Positions 34,138-42,935 of a stretch of 64,000 bases of DNA are shown here, piece after piece. Both the position numbers and the translations under genes were made by a program. Numbering within the stretch: the stretch's first letter is position 1; every line of letters starts with the position of its first letter. A model generated the notes under the pieces. That model did no database searches and was not told the DNA's origin. It saw only the letters and a program-made list of their open reading frames with translations. Origin of the DNA: an uncultured Verrucomicrobiota bacterium (GTDB lineage Bacteria; Verrucomicrobiota; Verrucomicrobiia; Limisphaerales; UBA9464); the NCBI GenBank assembly GCA_903939515.1, contig CAJAHH010000049.1, positions 46,936 through 110,935 on the forward strand, written 5' to 3'.

Positions 34138-35673
34138 ATGAACCAAATTCGAAACTGCCGATCATCGTGGACGCTGATGGGGCTTGCAGCACTCATCGGT
34201 CTGTCCGGATCGAGCCTGGGGCAAGGGGTCCTCTCCAGAGCACCACGACTGACAATTCAGGAAGTGGCTCCGGCTACCGTCGAATTGCTCGGATCCGAGG
34301 TGCGAATCCTCCCCAACGGCACCTCGCCCTTGGGTTTGGTGGGCGATCAAGTCAATGCCTCCGTGGCCGCCAACGGATCGGTTGCGTTTGTGGTCTGGCA
34401 AGACAACGCCATCGACGGTGATGGGCTCGGCATCGGATCCCGCGTCTACAACTTGCAGACCGGGTCGGCCAGTCCTCAGATCCTTCGGGTCAATCAACAG
34501 GCTCTCTTCAACCAGGAGAATCCAGTGGTTTTGTCCCTGGCTGATGGTTCTGCTTTGGTGGCTTGGCAATCCGGTAAGCCTGGAAAGCAATCCATTCATG
34601 CGCGTCGGCTCTCCCGCACCGGTGTGCCTCAAGGTGATGAATGGGTTGTGGCTCTTGCCGATTCGAATGGCAGCCATGAATCACCGGCGATGACTGAAAT
34701 CCCCGGTGGCGGCTTCGCCGTCGCCTGGCAGGCTATCGGAGCAGATGGGGTTTCGTCTAAGATCCACTTGCAGAGCTTTAAGAGCTCCGGATCACTTTCC
34801 GGTCATCGTCGGGTTCTTGGCACTTCGGCCGTTGTGGATCGAGCGCCGACGCTCTCCGCTCTCCCCAATGGCGACCTTGCCGTTGCTTGGGTTGCTGAAC
34901 AGGCTTCTGCTGATGTGCTGAATCTCGGTGGTCAGGCCACTCGTCGTGAGGCAAATTCAGACATTTTCGCCCAAATCATTCAGGTTGACGGCCAAGCGGC
35001 ATCACCTACTTGGGTCAACGGAGCCGCATCGCCCTGCGACCGGCCTTCCATGGTGACATTGCCCAATGGAAAGCTGCTCATCGGATGGTCCGAATTTGAT
35101 CTGGAGTCCAAATCCGCATGGGATATCCGATCAGCGACGGTGTCCAACACGGGCGTCATTGTCGGGTCCCCCATCACCCTCAACGATTATCGATCCTACG
35201 ATCAGACCGGGGTTCGCCTTTCGTCCGGGCCTGAGGGAGCATTGGCTGTATGGTCCACACGTGGGGCCGACGGATCCGGTTTGGGTGTCGCTGCCAAGGC
35301 CATCACAGCCAATGGACTGGTTGCTGGAGAAGAAATGATCCTCAACCAAACCCGCAAGAACGATCAATTTGCTCCGAACGTAGTCGCTACCGACTCCGGA
35401 TATCGGGCCATTTGGAGCAATTTTTCGGGTATTAGCACCGGCGTTGACTTGTCGGCTCGCGATCTCAAAAAAGTATCCGTGACTCCGCGCCAGAAGCTTC
35501 GCCTTTCTTGGCAAACGGTGGTCGGGGCCCACTACCGTTTGGAATCCTCCACAGATCTCATCCACTGGAACGAGGTTCAGGCCACTCAGACGGCCACCTC
35601 TACCACTCAGTCAGCGTCCATCGATGGAGGCGCTGCTGCTCAGTCCTACTTCCGCGTCCAATCCGATCGCTGA
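34138..35673 (+). CDS. Exported beta-propeller-like repeat protein
   Basis: The 511-residue protein has a signal peptide (S-L-G-Q near residue 24). From about 70 to 430 it contains six or seven repeats. Each has a short glycine-rich turn followed by a tryptophan-containing strand, for example ALVAWQSGKPG, FAVAWQAIGADG, LAVAWVAEQ, L-L-I-G-W-S-E, A-L-A-V-W-S-T-R-G-A-D-G and Y-R-A-I-W-S-N. The pattern suggests a six- or seven-bladed beta-propeller. The last about 70 residues (YRLESSTDLIHWNEVQ) match a sandwich-type domain that is frequent at the C-terminus of exported Verrucomicrobia proteins. A related domain ends the protein at 37142-40408. No enzyme motif is seen. It follows the secretin by 75 bp. 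Confidence 0.8.
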   Translation: MNQIRNCRSSWTLMGLAALIGLSGSSLGQGVLSRAPRLTIQEVAPATVELLGSEVRILPNGTSPLGLVGDQVNASVAANGSVAFVVWQDNAIDGDGLGIGSRVYNLQTGSASPQILRVNQQALFNQENPVVLSLADGSALVAWQSGKPGKQSIHARRLSRTGVPQGDEWVVALADSNGSHESPAMTEIPGGGFAVAWQAIGADGVSSKIHLQSFKSSGSLSGHRRVLGTSAVVDRAPTLSALPNGDLAVAWVAEQASADVLNLGGQATRREANSDIFAQIIQVDGQAASPTWVNGAASPCDRPSMVTLPNGKLLIGWSEFDLESKSAWDIRSATVSNTGVIVGSPITLNDYRSYDQTGVRLSSGPEGALAVWSTRGADGSGLGVAAKAITANGLVAGEEMILNQTRKNDQFAPNVVATDSGYRAIWSNFSGISTGVDLSARDLKKVSVTPRQKLRLSWQTVVGAHYRLESSTDLIHWNEVQATQTATSTTQSASIDGGAAAQSYFRVQSDR

Positions 35674-35675
35674 CC

Positions 35676-37133
35676 ATGCGCACGACCTATTTCATCGTCC
35701 AAATCGTTGCCCTGCTGCTGCTCGGTACGGCGCCAGGCCAAGCATTTACTCTGCTCGGGCCCTTCTCGGGATGGCAAACTCCGGAGTTGGGTTATGAGAT
35801 CGCCGATGGTGGCGCGGAGTATGGTGGTCCACGCCTCCGCGGTGACGAATACCGTCTCAGTACGCCGGTCGTTACCTACGGCATTGATGGATCCTTCTTG
35901 GAATTCTTCGGTGTCGAAGGAGCCCAAGCTGTGGACGCAGCGTTTGATGCGTTCAACAGCCTCACCACTGTTTCAGCGTTCAGCCAAAACCTTGACGAAT
36001 TCCCCCTCAAGTCTGATGGCATCAACCCAAGCGCCCGTGCAATGGGAATAGTGGATCTCAAGACCCAAATGATGTCCCAGATTCTTGCGACGCTCGGACT
36101 GACGTCGCCGGAGCGTTGGTGCTGGTCTCTCCGCGCTCGGTATGCTCCGACTCCCACCCCGTCTTATTCGGTGGTCAATTTCAACTACGATCCAGTTTCC
36201 GGACGACCCTCCCGATACGTTAACGGAACCCTCTATTCATACGTCATCCGCGAGATCTTCAATGGCGACGGAACTGTGTGGTTTTATGATGCGCGAGAAG
36301 TCCCGGTGGATTCCGCCAACCCGATGGTGACGCTTGCATCTACTATCAGCGGCAATCCCTTTACGACGAGTGATGACCGTGTGAGCCGGGCAATGAGTCA
36401 GGTGGGACGCTACTTCACCGGTTTGACCCGGGATGACGCCGGCGGATTGCGATATCTTTACCATCCCGCCAATCGAAATTACGAAGGTGCCCCGGCGGGT
36501 TCTTTCCGGGGCAGCGCAATATCCGGTGGAGGTGGAGGTGGAGCCTCAGCCAGCTTGGAGTCGCCATGGACCATTGCAGGATCAACCGGGCAAGTCGGAA
36601 CGACTGCGGTGGGAACTACAACCACCACCACGCTACAATTAGTGAATCTCGCGGTCCGCGCCGGTGTGGATAGGGTTCGCTTCGACAAGGTGAACACGGA
36701 TCCCGTGCTCCGCCAGTCCGCCCGCCAGTCTTTCGTTACCTATCCGGAAGTCGTCAGTTCCAATGGTGTTGTCATTCGTCAGGTGGTGAGCCGAATTCTA
36801 ACTCGGCCCGACATTCTGATCAGCGCTCGTGATTTGGGCGTAGGTACCTTTTTGCCAATTTTCGGATCATTGGAGCAACCGACCTTCTTCAACGCAGGGG
36901 CCACGTTGGATCCCAATGCGGAAGGCCCAGGGAATATTGAGCCTCAATCTGGCTTCACCTTCAGTAAGGTGGGCGTCTACTCCTGGAACATCGGCAACAC
37001 GGACGAACAAGACGGGCGACCCGGAAGCCTCTGGGGTTCTTTCGACGGAAGCACCAATGCTCCAGTGATTTATCCTATTGGCAGTAAACTGGCCGACCTC
37101 GAGGCTGCCGCTCTTTATCTGAAGGGCAATTGA
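35676..37133 (+). CDS. Exported protein of unknown function, matrixin-like fold suspected
   Basis: The 485-residue protein has a signal peptide (M-R-T-T-Y-F-I-V-Q-I-V-A-L-L-L-L then A-F-T). The first half has W-Q-T-P-E-L-G-Y-E-I and the block STPVVTYGIDGSFLEFFGVE, followed by A-V-D-A-A-F-D-A-F-N and, near residue 260, L-T-R-D-D-A-G-G-L-R-Y-L-Y. That opening and close resemble the outer strands and the D-D-x-x-x-L-x-x-L-Y end of matrixin metalloproteases. However, no H-E-x-x-H-x-x-G-x-x-H zinc motif was found, so an active peptidase is unlikely unless diverged. A glycine-rich G-G-G-G-G-G linker separates a second, beta-rich half. The ATG at 35676 lies 2 bases after the previous stop. Confidence 0.7.
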   Translation: MRTTYFIVQIVALLLLGTAPGQAFTLLGPFSGWQTPELGYEIADGGAEYGGPRLRGDEYRLSTPVVTYGIDGSFLEFFGVEGAQAVDAAFDAFNSLTTVSAFSQNLDEFPLKSDGINPSARAMGIVDLKTQMMSQILATLGLTSPERWCWSLRARYAPTPTPSYSVVNFNYDPVSGRPSRYVNGTLYSYVIREIFNGDGTVWFYDAREVPVDSANPMVTLASTISGNPFTTSDDRVSRAMSQVGRYFTGLTRDDAGGLRYLYHPANRNYEGAPAGSFRGSAISGGGGGGASASLESPWTIAGSTGQVGTTAVGTTTTTTLQLVNLAVRAGVDRVRFDKVNTDPVLRQSARQSFVTYPEVVSSNGVVIRQVVSRILTRPDILISARDLGVGTFLPIFGSLEQPTFFNAGATLDPNAEGPGNIEPQSGFTFSKVGVYSWNIGNTDEQDGRPGSLWGSFDGSTNAPVIYPIGSKLADLEAAALYLKGN

Positions 37134-37141
37134 ACCGTCCG

Positions 37142-40100
37142 ATGAACACCTTCAACCTCTCCAAAAGCCTTACCACCATGGTGAGATCCCTCTGTATCGC
37201 CTTCACTTGCGCTTGGGTGGTGTCTGCCGGCGACTTTTACAACGGCGGAAACTATTCGGTCGATCGACCGATCGACGCTGTTTCCTTTGTTAATGCCGGC
37301 TCTTTCGCAGCCGACACCTTCGATATCTTTGCCACGCGGAACACGTTAACCTACACGAACTTCGGGACCATCCAAGCGACGTACGGCATGGAGTTTCAAA
37401 CGGTGGATTCTAAAGGTATTCGCCAACCCAGTGCCACCATCTTCAATGCAGATCGAGCGGTGATAGAGGGTCTTGGGATCGAACTCCGCCCTGACTATCT
37501 TGCGGGCCATAATTACACCTTCGGTGACGGCGGTTACTTATCCCTCAACGCGACGAACATTATTAATCGCGGTCGTATCTCTGTTTCATTTTGGGGTGAC
37601 CTTTCTGCCGCCGGTCAGCAGGTGGATCTGACCCGTTCCACGTTGACGACATTGAATCGAGATCAGGCTGAAAACGGTAGTGTCGTCCGCGGCGACCCTA
37701 TTAACATCGCCTACACGCCTGGCGGCGTCCAAAACCTTTACTGGGGGTATTGGAATACAGACATCGACTTCGCTTCCTTTGCCACCCCAAAGTCAGTCAG
37801 GACTACCTATCCCACTGCGACGAATCCGATCGTGGTCACCAATATTTTAGCGGACATAGACATCAGTTATCTGGCCTCAGTAGACCGGGTGCCTGGTGAT
37901 CCCACCACCAATCCGAATTGGAGGGGTTACAGCATCAAGACGGCGGGTTCCCCCGCATTGACCTACGTCCAGACCAACCAACTGACTCCGACAAACAATC
38001 GGATTAACGCAGTTTTTATCATCAACCGAAATTCGAACATTCTGGCTTCAGCTCGAGTGGGTGGCACCGGCAGGTTATCGGTGACGTTGGGTTATTTGAA
38101 CACCAACAACACCGAAGGATCGGTGGAATTTGAGAGTCTCAACATTCTCGAGACTTTCACGACTGCGCCCACAAATATTTATGGATGGGACCAGCGGTCC
38201 CCTTCGACGGCCGTCCCCGATAATATCCAGGTCTCCCGCAATGCAGGACGTCCGATCCCTCTCAGTCGGGCAGACCGGACTCACATTGGAAACGAACTGG
38301 ACCCTCTCAATCCGCTCTCCCGATCCAATTTGTTGTCTAAGTATCTGAACGAATCTCGTTCCGGAGCCAACAGCCTTTTCACTAAGGATTTGTTCACTAC
38401 TGCCTATTTTGGACTCTTGACCAACGGCGTGGCCTACACCAACACGGTGTTGAACACCAATTATATGGCTTATGCATTCGGCATTACTTCATTGCCGTCC
38501 CAGATTCCCAATCTATCCAATGGTTCGTTGGGTGGCACTCAGGGTGGCTTTGGAGGTTGGTACTCATTCTATCAGTCCCAGACACCGTTTGCTTCCTCCA
38601 CGAATCTGGCTGGCAGAGTGCGTGTTAAAGCCGACAATCTCAAACTCGATGATGCTCGCATCCGAGCTCATGGCATCGTCAACCTCCAAGCCAAGCATGT
38701 AACGTCCTCGGCCAACACCAGCATTGCGGCCCCCTATGCCAATTACGATTTGGGATCCACCAACGGTACGCTTGTCTACCGCGGGTTTAGCCCTATCGGG
38801 CAACCGAATCTGACCGGTACCATTAAGGTGTTCGTGACCTCTTGGACTAACACAGCCGAATTTCCTGATCCGGCCGCAGCCGCAGCGCCCGTTGATCCGG
38901 CCGCTGGAACCGGAACCGGGACTATTGCGACCCTAGTCGGTGACACCCACTTCCGTGTCATGATTATCGATGCAAACATCGATCCGTTGGAGACCAGGGG
39001 CGAATTGGTCGGCTTGAAGCTTCGGGCCACCAATCTGACAACGGTGGATCCTATCCTGTATCAAGTGCCCAATGTGGATGCGATTCAGACGACCTATCCG
39101 GATGGATTCTCGGGAGCCTCTTCGATCTCAGGCAACGAACAGGTCGCTCCCATTACCGAAAACTGGACTAACCAGGGCAGTTTTGAATTGGTTGGACCGA
39201 TCGGGGTCTCATCCCGAACCTTCCCAATGTTGAAGACTCTTACCAATAGCTCTGACATCATCGGCGAGCGGGTGGCACTTGGTGTGGGACAGTCCAAGCC
39301 CCTGAGTTACATTGCCAACACAGGGTCCATCATCTCGTCCGGTTACATGGGCTTGGGTGCCTCTGTTCTCCACCATGCTGGGCGAATCGAGGGCGGCAAC
39401 GTCATTGATCTAGCGGTGGATTCGTTGGTGTTGGCCGGAACCAGTAGCATTGTGGCCGGCGGCGGTTTAAATATCACTGCCAAGGATTTGGATGCCAGTG
39501 CTGGTGGTGCCATCAGCACCCCGAATTTGATCACTCTGAACGTCAGCGACAAATTCTTGGCCCCCGCTGGTAAAGTGCTCGCCCTAGAGGCCGCCGGAGT
39601 AACGTTGACGAGTAATGCGACGTCCAACGACCTTAGCGGCGTGAGCGTTTCTGTGAGTGCCGGGCGCTTCCAGACCGCCTTTGTGGACTGGCCGGGTCTG
39701 GATCGTGGGACTGAGGCAGCAAGCTTTACGAACAACTCGGCGATCGCCGCCCTGGTGTTGACCATTGGCGAATACGGCCGGGCTGACATTCGGGCTTCCG
39801 GATCGGGCGATCGAGCCCTTTACACCAAGCGCTTGGAGTTGAATGGCGACTTCAGCCAGTTAATCAACGTCACTAACAACTCGTTCGATGCCGAAGGGCT
39901 CGCCTCGGCTCTGAGCATCGGAAGCAACACCCGCCTTTACTACAGCATCGTCTCGGTCAATGGCATTGAACTCGCCGGACCGGTTCTCGATGGCGAACTG
40001 GGTGGCCGTTTGCGCCTGGTGCGTATTAGTGGTGCCAATGGCGGACCGGTCTCGGTGGCCGTCGGCAATGGCTACGTGGTCGAGGCCTCATGGGCGGTTC

Positions 40101-40408
40101 GGTACTCTGTTTCGCTCGATTCCGATGGTGACGGCCTGGTCAACGCCTTGGATGCCACCCCATTCTCCGGAGCAGTGGTGACCACCAAGGCCATTGAGAT
40201 TCAGGGTAAGCCGTATTTGGAGATCTCTTGGGACGCAGCCGCCAAGACCGAGTATCAAATTCTGGCGCAGGAGCCTGCAGTGGACTCGACTTGGACTGGC
40301 TTGAGTCGCATGTCCAATACTTCAGGATCTTCGAAGGTGCTGAAGTTCTATGATCCGCTCGATCAGGGGACCGGGGCCAAGGCCTATCGTATTCTCTACA
40401 AGCCCTGA
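37142..40408 (+). CDS. Large exported adhesin-like (filamentous haemagglutinin/beta-helix type) protein
   Basis: The 1088-residue protein has an N-terminal signal-like segment. Two regions (about 25-120 and 660-830) carry short repeated beta-solenoid motifs such as N-x-G-S-F-A/I-x-x-D/S. Examples are T-N-F-G-T-I-Q-A-T, I-I-N-R-G-R-I-S-V-S, Y-I-A-N-T-G-S-I-I-S-S-G and HHAGRIEGGNVIDLAVDS. This composition (Asn/Gly/Ser/Thr-rich, hydrophobic every second residue) resembles haemagglutinin-type beta-helix proteins. Near the C-terminus is DSDGDGLVNALDATP, an EF-hand/dockerin-like Ca loop. A last domain with EYQILAQEPAVDSTWTGLS resembles the C-terminal domain of the protein at 34138. It is the last gene of the cluster, and a strong terminator lies 40 bp beyond. 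The function is not known; an adhesin or surface layer is a guess. Confidence 0.75.
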   Translation: MNTFNLSKSLTTMVRSLCIAFTCAWVVSAGDFYNGGNYSVDRPIDAVSFVNAGSFAADTFDIFATRNTLTYTNFGTIQATYGMEFQTVDSKGIRQPSATIFNADRAVIEGLGIELRPDYLAGHNYTFGDGGYLSLNATNIINRGRISVSFWGDLSAAGQQVDLTRSTLTTLNRDQAENGSVVRGDPINIAYTPGGVQNLYWGYWNTDIDFASFATPKSVRTTYPTATNPIVVTNILADIDISYLASVDRVPGDPTTNPNWRGYSIKTAGSPALTYVQTNQLTPTNNRINAVFIINRNSNILASARVGGTGRLSVTLGYLNTNNTEGSVEFESLNILETFTTAPTNIYGWDQRSPSTAVPDNIQVSRNAGRPIPLSRADRTHIGNELDPLNPLSRSNLLSKYLNESRSGANSLFTKDLFTTAYFGLLTNGVAYTNTVLNTNYMAYAFGITSLPSQIPNLSNGSLGGTQGGFGGWYSFYQSQTPFASSTNLAGRVRVKADNLKLDDARIRAHGIVNLQAKHVTSSANTSIAAPYANYDLGSTNGTLVYRGFSPIGQPNLTGTIKVFVTSWTNTAEFPDPAAAAAPVDPAAGTGTGTIATLVGDTHFRVMIIDANIDPLETRGELVGLKLRATNLTTVDPILYQVPNVDAIQTTYPDGFSGASSISGNEQVAPITENWTNQGSFELVGPIGVSSRTFPMLKTLTNSSDIIGERVALGVGQSKPLSYIANTGSIISSGYMGLGASVLHHAGRIEGGNVIDLAVDSLVLAGTSSIVAGGGLNITAKDLDASAGGAISTPNLITLNVSDKFLAPAGKVLALEAAGVTLTSNATSNDLSGVSVSVSAGRFQTAFVDWPGLDRGTEAASFTNNSAIAALVLTIGEYGRADIRASGSGDRALYTKRLELNGDFSQLINVTNNSFDAEGLASALSIGSNTRLYYSIVSVNGIELAGPVLDGELGGRLRLVRISGANGGPVSVAVGNGYVVEASWAVRYSVSLDSDGDGLVNALDATPFSGAVVTTKAIEIQGKPYLEISWDAAAKTEYQILAQEPAVDSTWTGLSRMSNTSGSSKVLKFYDPLDQGTGAKAYRILYKP

Positions 40409-40448
40409 ACGGCACACTTCCTTCGGACTCGATTCCGATCGTTTTCGG

Positions 40449-40485
40449 GCGCTGGAGAATCAAAGTTCTCCAGCGCTCTTTTTTT
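40449..40485 (+). terminator. Rho-independent terminator after the pilus/secretin cluster
   Basis: An 11-bp perfect stem, GCGCTGGAGAA (40449-40459) with TTCTCCAGCGC (40466-40476), and a six-base loop are followed by TCTTTTTTT. It ends the long transcript from pilM. It sits only 4 bases before the coaE start codon. Confidence 0.95.
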
Positions 40486-40489
40486 AAAC

Positions 40490-41092
40490 ATGATCACCAT
40501 CGGACTCACTGGAGGAATTGGGGCAGGGAAATCCGAGGCCTCCGATCACCTCAAGCGGCTCGGTATTCCTGTCTTAGATACCGATGTCGTGGCCCGTGAG
40601 CTGGTGACACCCGGCCAACCCGCCTTGGATGAAATCGTTGCCGCTTTTGGATCGGCTATTCTCGATTCCCAAGGCCATCTCGATCGCACCCGATTGGGGC
40701 TAAGAGTGTTTGAAGACAGCTCCGCCCTCCAGCAGTTGGAGGCCATTCTGCATCCCCGGATTTATGAGGGATGGACGGCCTGGATCCGCGAACAAGCGCT
40801 TCAAGATCAGCGCCTTTGCGCAGTGGTGATCCCATTGCTCTATGAAAAAGCATATGATTCCCATTTTCAGGTGACCTTGGCCTTGGGCTGTACCCCACAA
40901 ACGCAGCGTCAACGCCTGCATCAGCGTCACTGGTCCGATCGGGTGATTGACCAGCGTTTGGCAGCTCAGTGGCCTATGTCGGAGAAACTGCAGCGCGCCG
41001 ACTACTGCCTTTGGAGCGAAGGCCAACGCGAGGCCCTCTACCAACAAATTGAAGTCGTGCTGAAGTCGGTAGGATGTTCGAGATCGACGTAA
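40490..41092 (+). CDS. coaE: Dephospho-CoA kinase
   Basis: CoaE phosphorylates the 3'-hydroxyl of dephospho-CoA in the last step of CoA synthesis. The 200-residue P-loop protein has I-G-L-T-G-G-I-G-A-G-K-S at the N-terminus (Walker A), then LDTDVVARELVTPGQPAL, L-H-P-R-I (about residue 85), V-V-I-P-L-L-Y-E-K and the lid R-L-H-Q-R. The length is as expected. The ATG is 4 bases after the T-tract of the preceding terminator, so the gene must be read from a promoter within or very close to that terminator, or by read-through. Little space for a leader remains. Confidence 0.95.
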   Translation: MITIGLTGGIGAGKSEASDHLKRLGIPVLDTDVVARELVTPGQPALDEIVAAFGSAILDSQGHLDRTRLGLRVFEDSSALQQLEAILHPRIYEGWTAWIREQALQDQRLCAVVIPLLYEKAYDSHFQVTLALGCTPQTQRQRLHQRHWSDRVIDQRLAAQWPMSEKLQRADYCLWSEGQREALYQQIEVVLKSVGCSRST

Positions 41093-41144
41093 ACCGGACC
41101 GGTCGAAGTGGTCGAAGTGACGACTCCGAATCGGATCGATGGCT

Positions 41145-41711
41145 TTACTTGCTACCGGGCTTGGTTGCGGGAATGGCCGCGAGGTCTGGAGGCAAGTTCA
41201 GGGGATCAAAGGTTTCCACATCGAGTCGGATCAGAGGGATCAAGGGAACGCCGAGATCTAGTGTACCATCGGAACGGTCCACCACCATGGTCACGCCCAC
41301 TACGGAGCCCTGAAGCCCTTGGACAATCTGGACTGTCTCGAGCGCCCGCCCACCCTTGGTGACCACATCCTCAACCACCAGGCACCGTTCTCCAGGTTGG
41401 ATCTTGAACCCGCGCCGCAAGACCAGCGTGCCGTTTTCCTTTTCGGCGAAAATGAAACGGCAGCCCAGTTGCCGAGCCACCTCTTGACCGATGACGAGCC
41501 CACCCATGGCTGGAGCGATGACCGTTTCAACTCCGAGGGAACGCACCTTTTCAGCCAAGGCGGCCCCAAAAAGTTCCACGAGCGGCATTTGCTGTAGGGC
41601 CAGAGCGCACTGAAAGAACTGTCGGCTGTGGAGGCCGCTGCGGAGGATGAAGTGTCCGTCCAGCAGGGCACCGGTTTTCCGGAACAGGGAGAGGGCTTCC
41701 TGGTTGGTCAT
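41145..41711 (-). CDS. pyrE: Orotate phosphoribosyltransferase
   Basis: PyrE joins orotate and PRPP to make OMP in pyrimidine synthesis. The 188-residue protein has the N-terminal G-A-L-L-D-G-H-F-I-L-R-S-G-L-H-S-R-Q-F segment, F-A-E-K-E-N, and the PRPP-binding motif CLVVEDVVTKGGRALETV (about residues 115-132). V-I-A-P-A-M-G-G-L-V-I lies near residue 62. The ATG at 41711 is chosen because the frame upstream is open but unlike the family. It converges with coaE across about 50 bases. Confidence 0.93.
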   Translation of the reverse strand: MTNQEALSLFRKTGALLDGHFILRSGLHSRQFFQCALALQQMPLVELFGAALAEKVRSLGVETVIAPAMGGLVIGQEVARQLGCRFIFAEKENGTLVLRRGFKIQPGERCLVVEDVVTKGGRALETVQIVQGLQGSVVGVTMVVDRSDGTLDLGVPLIPLIRLDVETFDPLNLPPDLAAIPATKPGSK

Positions 41712-41858
41712 GGGCCTTGAGAATGACCGGGTGGCTGGCCCGGAACGAGCGGAAATCCTCAGGTTCTTCGCTGTTTGCAGTGGGAAAGGGGGTGGTGGCT
41801 TGACGGCCACACGATGATGCGGAGCGTAAAAATATCTACGACTGCAAGGATGCTGGGA

Positions 41859-42018
41859 GTGGCCGCAAAACTCACCTCACCCAAGCACCTCCGAGGTAGG
41901 GCGATTTCTCCGAAAGCGCCACGTCCGCAGACACAGATCACCACAGACACGGATCGCTTGGATGATTGGTCCCTACCTTGGAAGTCCTCGGGCCGCCTCT
42001 GGGTGGCCGAAAACCAAC
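41859..42018. repeat. Intergenic repeat, family A, inverted copy
   Basis: This is the same element as at 12946-13170 in reverse orientation. It has GAGGTAGGGCGATTTCTCCG with AAAGCGCC in the first half and a decayed palindromic part ending TTGGTCCCTACC near 41967-41977. Flanks GTGGCCGCAAAACTCACCTC and GGTGGCCGAAAACCAAC (42001-42017) correspond to the flanking repeats of the other copy. The gap 41712-42150 between pyrE and nth holds nothing else recognised. Confidence 0.72.
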
Positions 42019-42150
42019 TGTCAGTGCCGGATTAAACACCACTGAAATGAGCGAGGAACCAATCCTTAGGCCAATGGTAGTCGCCAATTGAAGGATGGCC
42101 GGTTGGACCCGCGGGTTCATAGAGCGGATGGCCCTGCTCCCCGGCGTGCA

Positions 42151-42801
42151 TTACTTGGAAGCCGAAGGGCACAGGCTGCGGATTTCGCAGCCGCTGCAAT
42201 CCGGAGACCGAGCTCCGCAGCGCCGCCGGCCGTGCCAGATGAGCCAGTGACTAAAAAGGGTCCAATCGTTTGTGGCGACCCACTGCATGAGGTCCTGTTC
42301 GATTTTCTCAGGCTGCGTGTGAGTGGTGAGTCGCAATCGCAGGGCAAGACGGGCCACATGGGTATCGACCACGATTCCGGATTCGATCCCAAAGGCATTC
42401 CCTAAAACCACGTTGGCGGTCTTGCGTCCCACGCCATCCAGGGCGAGCAAGGCATCCATCGACGGAGGTACTTGCCCCCCGTACTGTTCTTGCAGCACAC
42501 GGCAGCAGGACTGAATATTGCGGGCTTTGTTGCGGAAAAGACCGATGCGCCGGACGTCGAGGGTGAGCGTCTCGAGATCGGACTCGGCATAATCGCGGGC
42601 CGATGGGTATTTTTGGAATAGAGACTCGGTGACGATGTTGACCTGTCGGTCGGTGCACTGAGCCGAAAGAATGGTGGCCACCAGGAGCTCCAAGGGATTG
42701 GAGAACCGAAGTTCACAATGGGCCAGTGGATAGGTTGCTCGAAGGCTCTCTATTAAGGCATCGACCCGCCGCTGCCGGGCCGTCGCAGACTCGCGGGGCA
42801 T
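42151..42801 (-). CDS. nth: Endonuclease III
   Basis: Nth is a DNA glycosylase/AP lyase that removes oxidised pyrimidines in base excision repair. The 216-residue protein has L-L-V-A-T-I-L-S-A-Q-C-T-D near residue 40, the helix-hairpin-helix LDGVGRKTANVVLGNAFG with catalytic Lys near residue 121, and catalytic Asp in V-V-D-T-H-V-A-R. The C-terminal 4Fe-4S cluster is C-x6-C-x2-C-x5-C (CGARSPDCSGCEIRSLC). ATG 42801 is chosen over an upstream frame. The length matches E. coli Nth. Confidence 0.95.
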   Translation of the reverse strand: MPRESATARQRRVDALIESLRATYPLAHCELRFSNPLELLVATILSAQCTDRQVNIVTESLFQKYPSARDYAESDLETLTLDVRRIGLFRNKARNIQSCCRVLQEQYGGQVPPSMDALLALDGVGRKTANVVLGNAFGIESGIVVDTHVARLALRLRLTTHTQPEKIEQDLMQWVATNDWTLFSHWLIWHGRRRCGARSPDCSGCEIRSLCPSASK

Positions 42802-42935
42802 ACCAGTAAGTCTTCCGCGAAAACCGTGAGGGTCAATCACCGCCTCTGGTCACTTCCAAGATCCCGGTTGGATTTCTACGGATTGGCTCCATCGTGAACT
42901 TCAGAGCTGCTTGAGCAGCTCAACTGTTGCTCGCC

